Below, in pieces: positions 47,497 to 55,579 of a stretch of DNA of 64,000 nucleotides (its first letter is position 1; each line of letters opens with the position of its first letter). Made by a program: the position numbers and the translations under genes. The stretch spans positions 62,001 through 126,000 of the forward strand of contig NZ_JACOFX010000010.1 of assembly GCF_014284125.1 (NCBI RefSeq), in the 5' to 3' direction. This DNA is from Undibacterium umbellatum. GTDB lineage: Bacteria > Pseudomonadota > Gammaproteobacteria > Burkholderiales > Burkholderiaceae_D. The notes under the pieces were generated by a model that saw only the letters and a program-made list of their open reading frames with translations, did not search any database and had not been told where the DNA came from.

Positions 47497-48149
47497 GCCA
47501 GGGCCTCCTCAAGTTGATGGATGCTGGACAACTCAAAGTCTGGCCTGATAGCGACGGTTTCATTTTCAGGATTGATGAAAACTGTTTTCAAATGCATGGA
47601 CATAGCTGGCTGCATATCATTGATGTAGTCATCACCTATCATCACTACACTGGTATGGCGACAGTGGCTTAAGACATGTGAAAACAAGCGATGATCAGGT
47701 TTGGCACAACCCACCTCAGCAGAAATAAAGATATGCTCAAAATAATCGGCGAGACCCGCCTGATGCAGTTTTCGACGCTGCATATTTGCAGAACCGTTGG
47801 AAAGAATCATGAGCTGGTAATCAGCAGACAAGCGTTCCAGCATCTCATTGAGTACCTTATCTGGATTCACAAAATCTGGTAGTGACATGTGATCTTCCCA
47901 CAAGCTTTCTACGGTGTAAGGAAGTCCTGGGAAACTCTGCAATACCTCATGACAAAAAAGCTTGCGGTCTTTTCTGCCATGGCAGTCCAGTGCCATCATT
48001 TCTGCATGCACCTGCGACATATCTTCTTCATCCAATGCTGCCTGATTCCTGCTGATGAAATTCTGCATATACGCATGGAAGGCTGTGTCCCTGTCTACCA
48101 GGGTATTGTCGATATCAAAAAGCAGGCTGGCTTTTTTTTTACTAAGCAT
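47484..48149 (-). CDS. HAD-superfamily phosphatase
   Basis: This 221-residue haloacid dehalogenase-like phosphatase has motif I LLFDIDNTLVDRD, motif II ILSNGS, motif III Lys in CAKPDHRLF and motif IV MIGDDYINDM. The ATG at 48149 follows AGAGG and lies 8 bases inside the STM4014-like gene. Codons 4-6 are nine consecutive A, a potential slippage site. The gene is inserted between STM4013 and STM4014, which are adjacent in the Salmonella-type set. It probably dephosphorylates a pathway intermediate. Confidence 0.88.
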   Translation of the reverse strand: MLSKKKASLLFDIDNTLVDRDTAFHAYMQNFISRNQAALDEEDMSQVHAEMMALDCHGRKDRKLFCHEVLQSFPGLPYTVESLWEDHMSLPDFVNPDKVLNEMLERLSADYQLMILSNGSANMQRRKLHQAGLADYFEHIFISAEVGCAKPDHRLFSHVLSHCRHTSVVMIGDDYINDMQPAMSMHLKTVFINPENETVAIRPDFELSSIHQLEEALACMI

Positions 48150-49248
48150 AAGCCAGCCTCTGCCTTTCCAGGAATGCATTGATTTCTGCCAGATAGGTAT
48201 TCTCTGCATTGTGCAGCAAGTTAGGCAGCAAATCGCCAAAGGCATTGGCTTCCAGCAGCACGGGACTTTTACCATTCCTGGGTAACAGGATATCCAGCCC
48301 GGCATATAGCGAGCGCGGAAAAGCCTGCATGGTCTTTTCTACCAAGGTATCGATCTCTTGCCAGGTCGATGTGGACAACTCCAACTCATCAACAGCACAG
48401 CGCTGGTTGCCCAGATGCAGATTGGTCATGGGGCCACGACTGAGTCTGGCAATTGCATGCCTGCGCTGGCCAGCGATGCCCATTACCCGCAAATCATAAG
48501 AGCTGTCCTCATGCTTTGCTTTGGGTATCCAGCTTTCTACCATAGCACCTTCCGTAAATAAAAAATTCAAGATATTTCTTATCTCTTTTTTCGCGGTATA
48601 TTTTTTTATTTTCAGTGAATTGTAGTAACGCTCACCATCGAGACCGTGCACGATCTCTACAGTAGAGTAAGCCTGCTCTTTGCCATTTCTCTTATTGCAT
48701 TCATAAGCAACGATGCCCGATGCAGATGAACTGGAATTCAGTTTGATGAAGAAGCGGCTGTATGCCTGCGTTTCTGCGTAAGCAAAGAACTCATCATAGC
48801 TGGAAAAGACCGGCAGTCTGGGTAGCGTATAGTCTGGTAATATTTGTTTGCACAAGGGCTTGTTAAACATGCTGACAATATCGTCAGGGTGATTGAACCA
48901 GCTCACATGCCCAGCCTGCTGCGCTATAAATGTCATCAATTTGGAAAAACCCTGGAACCATAATCGCGGATGATAAATCCTGCCGCGTTCATCTTTCAAG
49001 CCGCTGGCATTTTCAAGGCCTCCAAGGGCGAGTATTTTCTTTTCCGCGGCAAAGTTTTCACCGGGCGATTCTATCCTTAGCGTGTCACCCTCACTGAGTA
49101 CATCAGGCAGTTCGCACTCAGCATTCAAGATACTCAGGTACGGGATGATCAGGGCAGCATCCTGCCCTGCTTGCTGCAATGCTTCCTGAAAAAAATGTAC
49201 ACGCCGGTTTTCAGGGTTACCTATCAGTACAAAGCGGGATTTCTGCAT
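48142..49248 (-). CDS. STM4014-family ATP-grasp-like protein
   Basis: The 368-residue protein begins with a Rossmann-like domain (SRFVLIGNPENRRVHFFQEA). It has an ATP-grasp-like core with FFIKLNSSSSASGIVAYE, a basic Arg-rich strand RVMGIAGQRRHAIARLSRG, and a C-terminal metal-site region LYAGLDILLPRNGKSPVLLE. ATP-grasp enzymes join a carboxylate to an amine or thiol, often in peptide maturation. It overlaps the HAD gene by 8 bases. The function is unknown. Confidence 0.85.
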   Translation of the reverse strand: MQKSRFVLIGNPENRRVHFFQEALQQAGQDAALIIPYLSILNAECELPDVLSEGDTLRIESPGENFAAEKKILALGGLENASGLKDERGRIYHPRLWFQGFSKLMTFIAQQAGHVSWFNHPDDIVSMFNKPLCKQILPDYTLPRLPVFSSYDEFFAYAETQAYSRFFIKLNSSSSASGIVAYECNKRNGKEQAYSTVEIVHGLDGERYYNSLKIKKYTAKKEIRNILNFLFTEGAMVESWIPKAKHEDSSYDLRVMGIAGQRRHAIARLSRGPMTNLHLGNQRCAVDELELSTSTWQEIDTLVEKTMQAFPRSLYAGLDILLPRNGKSPVLLEANAFGDLLPNLLHNAENTYLAEINAFLERQRLAYA

Positions 49249-49254
49249 CTGACT

Positions 49255-50322
49255 TTATTCGGTGACAGCAGGATAACGCCATTCGTCTTCAAGATCTTGC
49301 TGGTCAGTGACATCGACGAGGATAGATAATTTTTTGAATTCCTTGATCATGTCATTCGACAGATAATGGTAATGCAAGTCCAGTTTCTTGAGCCCGGCTA
49401 TCTTGCTGCTTTCCAGCAATGCACGGCCACCGTCGTCACTGAGTGTGCCCATGGACAAATCCAGGGTTTCCAGTTGCTCCAGCACCGATGCCTGTGCAAT
49501 TTCAGTTGCAATCTCGTTCGCAATTTCACTATCCACCAAGCCCAGATGTTTCAGCTTAGGGAACAGTCCTTTTTGCATGAAAGGACGCAAATCGTCGATC
49601 TTGCCATCAAAGCCGTATTCGTCAACACCGATATACAGTTGCAGATATTCAAGATTGGGCAATTGCGCCGTCGCAATTTTTTCTATGACCTCTTTGGGCA
49701 GGCCACCACATTCTATGGTCAATGCTTTGAGATGCTCATGTGTTAGGGGATGAGAGGACAGGATCAGGTCTTTGGAACCCTTGATATGCAAGCGTTCCAG
49801 TGAAGGAAAGGCTGCAAACAATTTGGTGTAATCTGCCTGTGTGATCCAGGATATCTCGCACTCTTCTGAATCCATGTCACCAACAAACAATTCTTTCAAT
49901 TGCGGCAGTTTTCCTGGATTGGCTATCATGAGGTCCAGGGATTCTTGCGGGCCGCAATCATAGGCTTCTTCCCAGGCAGCAATCACCAGTGACTCCACTT
50001 CTGTAGCCTGGGCACTGTCCAGAAAAGCGGTGACCTTTTCCAGCAAGGTCTTGCCTTCTTCTGCTTCGTCGTAACTAACGCCTATGCGTCGAGCCACTTT
50101 TTTTGCGCTGGCATCGGTTTTTTCTACATAACCTTTTTTGGTTTTTTCACTGATCAGCTTTTCCATTTCTTTTTGTGCTTTTTCTGGCGTATCAAAGCTG
50201 CTGATTTTTTCCTGGCCTGCGGTGCCTATCTTGCCGTATTTCACATTCAAGGTATTCGCTTCTATTTCAACTTGCCAAAATTTGTAAGACTTGGAATCCT
50301 GGTATTCAAAATAATGTTTCAT
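49255..50322 (-). CDS. STM4015-family WGR and leucine-rich-repeat protein
   Basis: The 355-residue protein has an N-terminal WGR domain at about 1-75 (SYKFWQVEIEANTLNVKYGKIGTAG), a charged linker (KTKKGYVEKTDASAKKVARR), and C-terminal leucine-rich repeats from about 130 (LPQLKELFVGD, LERLHIKG, LEYLQLYIG, LKHLGLVD, LETLDLSMG, LKKLDLHYH). WGR domains in other proteins bind nucleic acid or partner proteins. It is the first gene of the operon, so it may be the scaffold or the modified target of the other enzymes. Confidence 0.88.
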   Translation of the reverse strand: MKHYFEYQDSKSYKFWQVEIEANTLNVKYGKIGTAGQEKISSFDTPEKAQKEMEKLISEKTKKGYVEKTDASAKKVARRIGVSYDEAEEGKTLLEKVTAFLDSAQATEVESLVIAAWEEAYDCGPQESLDLMIANPGKLPQLKELFVGDMDSEECEISWITQADYTKLFAAFPSLERLHIKGSKDLILSSHPLTHEHLKALTIECGGLPKEVIEKIATAQLPNLEYLQLYIGVDEYGFDGKIDDLRPFMQKGLFPKLKHLGLVDSEIANEIATEIAQASVLEQLETLDLSMGTLSDDGGRALLESSKIAGLKKLDLHYHYLSNDMIKEFKKLSILVDVTDQQDLEDEWRYPAVTE

Positions 50323-50787
50323 TGCCTGTCACTTTCATAAATGCGGTTAATTTTGGACTGAATGGGACTGAAAACATCTTGTTTTTAACTTGCCTTTAAC
50401 ACTAGATAATCACTTTCACCCACCCCCTTGTCAAGCAAGAAAATCAATTGTTACACTGCACAGTTTTACTATTTGCTTTCCTATGAAGATGAGCAATTTT
50501 TTCAGACACAATTATCTGGGAGGACCTGCTTCTATCCGTTGGCGCAGCAAAGTAATTAGTTGCCGCTGTTCATATACCTTCAAAAATATTTTTAAATAAA
50601 ATTAGGCACTTCCAAAGTAAACGTGTATATTCCGTCCTGTACTTGCATCAAGTCCTTAATTTGTTGGTCCCAATTCCGCATAGCTTTATCTCTCTGGCTG
50701 TTCTGTCTTTTTTCCACTGGTTTTATCACTTGCTTACAAGTCCATTTTGGGCGATTTTGCCCATGCTTTTATCAAAAGGAAAAAAAC
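50323..50787. promoter_or_regulatory. long cspA leader and upstream region without a gene
   Basis: This 465-base A+T-rich stretch lies between STM4015 (minus) and cspA (plus). It should hold the STM401x promoter and the long 5' untranslated region usual for cold-shock mRNAs. A small hairpin GGGC-GATTTT-GCCC (50749-50762) lies just before the AAAAGGA ribosome binding site. A 69-codon ORF (50390-50599) has no ribosome binding site and looks spurious. Confidence 0.5.
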
Positions 50788-51000
50788 ATGAGTACTCAAA
50801 CAGGTATAGTTAAATGGTTCAACGATGCTAAGGGCTTCGGCTTTATCGCTCCTGATGCAGGTGGTGCAGATTTGTTCGCCCACTTCCAGGACATACAGTC
50901 CAGCGGTTTCAAAAGCCTGAGCGAAAACCAGCGTGTGTCTTTCGAGCGCACAGCCGGTCCTAAAGGCGACAAAGCCAGCAACATCCAAGTTCTGTCCTAA
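50788..51000 (+). CDS. cspA: cold-shock protein, CspA family
   Basis: This is a 70-residue single-strand nucleic acid chaperone of the cold-shock domain family. RNP1 is KGFGFI and RNP2 is DLFAHF. It starts at ATG 50788 after AAAAGGA. It is expected to melt mRNA structure at low temperature. A hairpin (51030-51050) follows, then the unusual repeat-bearing region. Confidence 0.95.
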   Translation: MSTQTGIVKWFNDAKGFGFIAPDAGGADLFAHFQDIQSSGFKSLSENQRVSFERTAGPKGDKASNIQVLS

Positions 51001-51029
51001 TATCAGACCAAGGTCTTTATTGACCTTGT

Positions 51030-51050
51030 CGGGCGAATTGAATTTGCCCG
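51030..51050 (+). terminator. hairpin downstream of cspA
   Basis: CGGGCGAATT and AATTTGCCCG form a 10-base-pair stem (one G-U pair) around a single unpaired base in the minimal reading. TTTT follows 10 bases later. It is a weak terminator, so cspA transcription may read through into the repeat region. Confidence 0.5.
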
Positions 51051-51079
51051 GTCGCACCGCTTTTGACTAGTTTAGTAAT

Positions 51080-51114
51080 ACCGGCCAGTGACACCACGCA
51101 GATAGCATGGGTTG
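51080..51114 (+). repeat. repeat unit, copy 1
   Basis: ACCGGCC, six variable bases, then ACCACGCAGATAGCATGG and GGTTG. The core GCAGATAGCATGG is at 51098-51110. Copy 2 shares the leading ACCGGCC at the same spacing. Confidence 0.65.
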
Positions 51115-51200
51115 CTGGGGATTAGTCAATCGCATGGCGACACCCTTCATCTGTCAGTGTTTATGTCTAGTACAAAATGCTGATGCGCAGAATGATACTT

Positions 51201-51231
51201 ACCGGCCCTTGGTACCACGCAGATAGCATGG
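51201..51231 (+). repeat. repeat unit, copy 2
   Basis: It has the same layout as copy 1: ACCGGCC, six variable bases, then ACCACGCAGATAGCATGG. The core is at 51219-51231, 121 bases after the core of copy 1. Confidence 0.65.
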
Positions 51232-51487
51232 ATTTAGGGAAAATGGTATTGTCATTAGAACTCATATCATTGGTATGAGTCCTCTGGATGCATAGTGCAT
51301 CTTGTGAACAAGACCGCAGAGTAAGCTCAGCCTACTCCAAAGCGCCTTCATTCTCACCGGCTGGTTTTGCATGTCTATGCAAACCGGGAAATGGTGTAGT
51401 GAAGTGTTGAAGGATCTCATTCGTGGTACCTCCTGTCATGGACCGAACTATAGCGGACCAGCAGGAACAGGCAAACACCCCCACATT

Positions 51488-51507
51488 GCACCGCGCAGAT
51501 AGCACGG
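51488..51507 (+). repeat. repeat unit, copy 3
   Basis: GCACCGCGCAGATAGCACGG differs from the consensus by two bases. The core is at 51495-51507. No ACCGGCC precedes it. Confidence 0.6.
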
Positions 51508-51525
51508 GTGATGGACCAAGCAGTG

Positions 51526-51549
51526 GCACTATGCAGATAGCATGGGTTG
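51526..51549 (+). repeat. repeat unit, copy 4
   Basis: The core GCAGATAGCATGG (51533-51545) is exact and is followed by GTTG as in copy 1. It begins 38 bases after the core of copy 3 and lies 32 bases before the terminator. Confidence 0.6.
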
Positions 51550-51576
51550 TTGTAAGTTTGCCGGAATGAATGGAAT

Positions 51577-51598
51577 GCCCACCCCTGGTGGGCTTTTT
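51577..51598 (+). terminator. strong Rho-independent terminator
   Basis: GCCCACC and GGTGGGC form a perfect 7-base-pair stem around CCT, followed by TTTTT. It ends the repeat-bearing region on the plus strand. The next gene on that strand starts more than 1 kb away. Confidence 0.85.
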
Positions 51599-51641
51599 GC
51601 GTTTACGGCTCGTTCTTAATTGCAGTGCATCAATCTTTGCA

Positions 51642-52583
51642 CTATTTCAATGCCGCTTCCAGTGCATTACCGGCAATCTGCATAAAGGCGCGGACCCTTG
51701 CTGTATTGCGCAGATCCACATGGGTCAGCATCCATAAGGGCGACTGCAGAGCTGGAATTGGTTCAGACAGCGCGCGCAAACCGGGCACATCACTGGCCAC
51801 AAATTCCGGCAAGATACTAATACCCATGCCGGTCTTGATCAGGGCTGTCGCACTGGGAAAATGATCTGCACGTGCCACCACGACTTGGGATGGCACATGG
51901 GTATCAACCCAGCGGTCATAACTCCTGTCCTGACCATCAAAACCTATCCAGGGAAAATCCCGCGTTAATGCCTCCAGCGGCAACAGGCTTTGTGGCTTGA
52001 TTGTTGCTAAACAAGGTGCCGCATGCCAGCCATACACGCGTATCCTGACTTGTCCTAGTTGGCGCCCAACCAGGGTATCAGGCACGTCAGCCGACATGCG
52101 TATTGCCACGTCGGCTTCGCGTCGCGCCAGATCCACTCTGGCACGAGCAGTGCGCACCTCAACTTCAATCTGGCTGTGGTGGGCATGAAATGTTGCCAAT
52201 GCAGCGGGGAGCAAGTACATGGCGACAACATGGGCGGTGGTGACACGCACGTGTCCAGTGAGACGGGTATCGCCACCGACGATTTCGCGTTCAGCCTGTG
52301 CGATCAGGGTTTCACATTGTTCAGCGGCACGCCGCAGGCTTTCGCCAGCTTCTGTGCAGACATAGCCTGTGCGCAAACGCTCAAACAGGCGCACGGCCAG
52401 CTTTGCTTCCATGGCTTCTACACGGCGTAATACTGTGGAATGTGTGACTCTCAACACTCTTGCGGCGGCTGATAACGAACTGCCTCTGGCTACTGCGAGG
52501 AGATAGCGCAAGTCATCCCAGTCCAGACGTGCGGCATCTGGACCTTCAGGGATGGGTATATTTGAAGCGGGCATACTGTGCAT
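51642..52583 (-). CDS. LysR-family transcriptional regulator
   Basis: The 313-residue protein has an N-terminal winged helix (LLAVARGSSLSAAARVLRVT, STVLRRVEAME) and an effector domain with TALIKTGMGISILPEFVASD. The N-terminal form is that of the group with a conserved DWDDLRYLLAVARGSSL motif. It is divergent from a 59-codon gene that is its nearest possible target. Confidence 0.92.
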   Translation of the reverse strand: MHSMPASNIPIPEGPDAARLDWDDLRYLLAVARGSSLSAAARVLRVTHSTVLRRVEAMEAKLAVRLFERLRTGYVCTEAGESLRRAAEQCETLIAQAEREIVGGDTRLTGHVRVTTAHVVAMYLLPAALATFHAHHSQIEVEVRTARARVDLARREADVAIRMSADVPDTLVGRQLGQVRIRVYGWHAAPCLATIKPQSLLPLEALTRDFPWIGFDGQDRSYDRWVDTHVPSQVVVARADHFPSATALIKTGMGISILPEFVASDVPGLRALSEPIPALQSPLWMLTHVDLRNTARVRAFMQIAGNALEAALK

Positions 52584-52675
52584 TTATGCGTATGAAAAGC
52601 GCAAATTTGTCGATTTCCTGTGCGTAGCTTAACACCTATACTGCCCCGGTGAACAGTATTGCATAGGGAAACAAC

Positions 52676-52855
52676 ATGAATAGAAAAACTGGAAATGGCG
52701 CCAAGCTTGCCACACAAGACCAGCCTGACAGCATATTCGGCAACTTATGGGCAAGCTGGCGCGCCTGGATCGACAGGCTCAATGCGCGCATAAATGCGCA
52801 GCCCATGCCACGCCATCATCGTCTGGGTTCGTGGCAGCACATCAAGCATAAATAA
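52676..52855 (+). CDS. small protein of 59 residues
   Basis: ATG 52676 follows TAGGGAA at a normal distance. The product has a polar N-terminus, a Trp-rich amphipathic helix (FGNLWASWRAWIDRLNARIN) and a basic His-rich tail (PMPRHHRLGSWQHIKHK). It has no signal peptide. Its start lies 92 bases from the divergent LysR gene, the usual distance for a regulated target. I do not recognise a family; the Trp/Arg helix suggests membrane-surface or protein binding. Confidence 0.55.
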   Translation: MNRKTGNGAKLATQDQPDSIFGNLWASWRAWIDRLNARINAQPMPRHHRLGSWQHIKHK

Positions 52856-52886
52856 ACAGTATGCAAATAAATCAATCGTGCATGCA

Positions 52887-53441
52887 TCAAGCCAGCAGTT
52901 TGCGCATGCGGCTGAGCGGGGCAATCACGCCGCCTGGCAAATCGATCTGGAAGCGTTCAAACACCTGGAAACCACAGGCAAGATAAAGCGGCTCACCCGG
53001 CATGGTAGCCGCGAGCTCCAGCACGGCAAAACCTGCGGCCTGCGCCTGGGCGCTACAATGTTCCAGTAAAAGACGGCCCAGGCCACGTCGTGCCGCTGAC
53101 GGTTCTACAAAGAAAGCGCGTATTCGTGCCGCTTCTGTCGCCGGATCTAGCAGTTCATCTACGCCGCGCTTGGCCTGGTCGCCGCCAAACAGGGTCTTGC
53201 GTTTGCTCCAGCCACCGCAGGCCATCATCTTGCCATGTTCTTCAATGACAAAATAAGTCTGGTCATGGATGAGCTGGGTGTCGACTCCAAATACATGCGT
53301 CAACAGGGCCAGTGCTTGCTCTGGTGTGTAAAAGTTTGCGCTGAGCTGTATTGCGGAACGGGCAATCAGTGCTTGCATGGCGGCGATGTCAGCTTCCGTG
53401 GCACAACGTATCGTCAAATTGGTGTCCATTATGGTATTCAT
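52887..53441 (-). CDS. GNAT-family N-acetyltransferase
   Basis: The 184-residue protein begins at ATG 53441, which follows AGGGAA; longer starts lack support. Acetyl-CoA binding motif A is RAFFVEPSAARRGLGRLLLE, followed by VLELAATMPGEPLYLACGF. It is convergent with the 59-residue gene and divergent from the GyrI-like operon. The substrate is unknown. Confidence 0.88.
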   Translation of the reverse strand: MNTIMDTNLTIRCATEADIAAMQALIARSAIQLSANFYTPEQALALLTHVFGVDTQLIHDQTYFVIEEHGKMMACGGWSKRKTLFGGDQAKRGVDELLDPATEAARIRAFFVEPSAARRGLGRLLLEHCSAQAQAAGFAVLELAATMPGEPLYLACGFQVFERFQIDLPGGVIAPLSRMRKLLA

Positions 53442-53541
53442 CATTTCCCTTTTATAGCGATCTGCTGCAAGTCCGCAAGATTTGTCAAATCCCTTCATGC
53501 TAAGGTACCTACTTCTCTGACAAGAAGAACAGCCCATCATC

Positions 53542-54153
53542 ATGGAAAAACTGGATTTGAAGAAACAATTGAAATCTGTCTATCAGGCATCAGCCAAGAG
53601 TGTGACTGGGGTAGATGTCCCTGCATTTAATTTTCTCATGATAGACGGCCAGGGTGATCCAAATTCTTCTGATCACTATAGCGCCGCCGTGGAAGCCCTG
53701 TTTACGGTGTCCTATACCCTGAAGTTCATGATCAAGAAAAGCAGTGCGGCGATTGACTATGTCGTCATGCCACTGGAAGGTCTGTGGTGGGCAGATGACA
53801 TGGCCGCCTTCGTGGCGGACCGTAAAGGAGAATGGCGCTGGACCATGATGATCATGCAGCCGGACTTTATCACTGAAAAGATGACGGCCGAAGCCATCGC
53901 TGCAGCGGGCAAGAAGAAATCACTGCCAGCATTGCAGCAATTACGTTTTGAAAGTTTTGCAGAAGGTCACTGCGCACAAGTCCTGCACAAAGGCCCATTC
54001 ACTGAGGAAGGCCCGACCATAGACCGCCTGCATCAGTACATCAACGAGCACGGCAAGCTGACAGGCAAGCATCATGAGATTTATCTCAGTGATATACGTA
54101 AGGCAGCGCCGGAAAACTGGAAGACCATCATACGTCAACCCATGAAAAAGTAA
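53542..54153 (+). CDS. GyrI-like ligand-binding protein
   Basis: The 203-residue protein is a stand-alone GyrI-like domain (SOUL/effector-binding fold): VPAFNFLMIDGQGDPNSSDH, then MPLEGLWWADDM and FAEGHCAQVLHKGPFTEEGP. Stand-alone members bind hydrophobic cationic compounds or hydrolyse cyclopropanoids. It is the first of three consecutive genes with this fold, 33 bases before the next, which suggests a common ligand-sensing operon. Confidence 0.87.
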   Translation: MEKLDLKKQLKSVYQASAKSVTGVDVPAFNFLMIDGQGDPNSSDHYSAAVEALFTVSYTLKFMIKKSSAAIDYVVMPLEGLWWADDMAAFVADRKGEWRWTMMIMQPDFITEKMTAEAIAAAGKKKSLPALQQLRFESFAEGHCAQVLHKGPFTEEGPTIDRLHQYINEHGKLTGKHHEIYLSDIRKAAPENWKTIIRQPMKK

Positions 54154-54186
54154 GACACCTCAACCATTCAAGAACAGGATAAAACC

Positions 54187-54669
54187 ATGCAAACAAAAAT
54201 CGTAGAAAAAGATGTAGAAAAAGTTGTAGAAATAAGCAGCTTCCAGATCAGTGGCCTGCAAGTACGCACCCGTAATGCCGATGAAGCTGATAATGCCAAG
54301 GGCAAGATAGGCCCTTTGTGGGGCCAATTCTTTGCCAGGAATTTACCGGAGACCTTGCCCGCAAAAACTGGTGATGGAAAAATCTATGGCGTGTATTCAA
54401 ATTATGAAAGTGATGCAAATGGCTTGTTTGATGTGACTGCTGGTGTCGCTGTCATGGCAGCCTCGGCAGATTTGGCCAACCTCAGCATCGCTGCCGGGCG
54501 CTATATGATGTTTAACTGCGAAGGGGAAATGCCTGCCGCCATCATAGAAGGCTGGGGCAAGGTCTGGTCTTATTTTTCCAGTGATACAGCACATGAACGC
54601 CTTTATCTGACTGATTTTGAAGAATATCAGGGGTCACAACAAGCAGCCATCTACATAGGTATAAAATAA
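54187..54669 (+). CDS. effector-binding (GyrI-like) domain protein
   Basis: The 160-residue protein has an effector-binding domain of the AraC/BmrR type without a DNA-binding part: FQISGLQVRTRNADEADNAK, IYGVYSNYESDANGLFDVT and AAGRYMMFNCEGEMP. It starts 33 bases after the first GyrI-like gene and ends 29 bases before the AraC-type regulator. It may sequester or present the ligand sensed by that regulator. Confidence 0.86.
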   Translation: MQTKIVEKDVEKVVEISSFQISGLQVRTRNADEADNAKGKIGPLWGQFFARNLPETLPAKTGDGKIYGVYSNYESDANGLFDVTAGVAVMAASADLANLSIAAGRYMMFNCEGEMPAAIIEGWGKVWSYFSSDTAHERLYLTDFEEYQGSQQAAIYIGIK

Positions 54670-54698
54670 GCAGCAACAACATTTCCACCAAGGCCAGC

Positions 54699-55571
54699 AT
54701 GTCCGCATTGTCCACCAGTCCAGCCCTGCAAGTCAGCTATGAACGTCGTCTCTCACGCGTCACCAATTACCTGCATGCCCATCTTGATGAAGATCTGGAC
54801 TTGAACAAGCTGGCCGAAATCGCCTGCATGTCGCCCTATCACTGGCACCGTATCTACCGCGCCATCCATGGCGAGAGCGTGGTGGCAACCGTCAAACGCC
54901 TGCGTCTGCAAAGAGCGGCAACTCTGCTGGCGCGTAGTGACATGGCGATAGACCAGATCGCAGAATTTTCTGGTTACCCCAACCTGCAATCTTTCACCCG
55001 TATCTTTGCTTCGGTATATGGGCAACCACCTGCACGTTACCGCAAGGAAGGCAGCCATCAGCAGTTCCCGCTGCCGGATGAACTCAGTGGCGACCTGCAC
55101 TTCCCGGTCAGCATCACCAGTATCGCACCGGTACAATTGCTGAGCATAGAGAATACCGGCAGTTACATGAGCATCAGCAAGACCTTCGATATCCTGACTG
55201 GCTGCGCAGCGTCACGGCAATTATTCAGAGAAGATACCCGCTGGATAGGGATTTACTATGACGATGCGATGACAGTGGAAGAAGACAAGTTGCGTTCCAA
55301 AGCCTGTATCAGTGCGCCACATCCTTTGCCTGAACAGGCCTTGCAAGCACCCCTGACAATGACTGAACTGCGCGGGGGTAAATATGCGGTGCTGACATAC
55401 AAGGGACCTTATTCAGACATGCAGCCAGTATACCGCTGGTTCTTTGGCGTCTGGCTGCCAGCATCCGGTGAAGAGATAGATGATGCACCGCCGTTTGAAG
55501 AATATCTGAACAATCCGCGAGATACTGCACCCGCAGATTTGTTGAGCAATATTTATATGCCTTTGCGATAA
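54699..55571 (+). CDS. AraC-family regulator with GyrI-like effector domain
   Basis: The 290-residue protein has an N-terminal AraC double helix-turn-helix (LAEIACMSPYHWHRIYRAIH, IDQIAEFSGYPNLQSFTRIF) at about 20-115 and a C-terminal GyrI-like domain from about 130 (VQLLSIENTGSYMSISKTFD, GGKYAVLTYKGPYSDM). This is the Rob/SoxS-like arrangement. It is the third consecutive gene with the ligand-binding fold and probably controls the operon in response to a toxic amphipathic compound. Confidence 0.92.
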   Translation: MSALSTSPALQVSYERRLSRVTNYLHAHLDEDLDLNKLAEIACMSPYHWHRIYRAIHGESVVATVKRLRLQRAATLLARSDMAIDQIAEFSGYPNLQSFTRIFASVYGQPPARYRKEGSHQQFPLPDELSGDLHFPVSITSIAPVQLLSIENTGSYMSISKTFDILTGCAASRQLFREDTRWIGIYYDDAMTVEEDKLRSKACISAPHPLPEQALQAPLTMTELRGGKYAVLTYKGPYSDMQPVYRWFFGVWLPASGEEIDDAPPFEEYLNNPRDTAPADLLSNIYMPLR

Positions 55572-55579
55572 GAAAGGGA

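Larger units (their letters stand above)
51060..51598 (+). ncRNA. candidate structured RNA with four short repeats
   Basis: There is no convincing ORF in 51001-51641. Several hairpins occur in series: ACTCATA/TATGAGT (51260-51280), GATGCA/TGCATC (51287-51301), CTTGT/ACAAG (51301-51312), and GGTTTTGCAT/ATGCAAACC (51363-51385, one bulged T). Four copies of GCAGATAGCATGG lie at 51098, 51219, 51495 and 51533. The segment ends in a strong plus-strand terminator although no coding gene precedes it. This argues for a non-coding transcript, either independent or a read-through tail of cspA. Confidence 0.5.

Noticed and set aside
50390..50599. 69-codon ORF upstream of cspA
   Set aside because: It has no ribosome binding site, an unusual composition and lies in the expected cold-shock leader.
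51332..51529. 65-codon minus-strand ORF in the repeat region
   Set aside because: It runs through hairpins and a repeat copy, with no ribosome binding site or domain.
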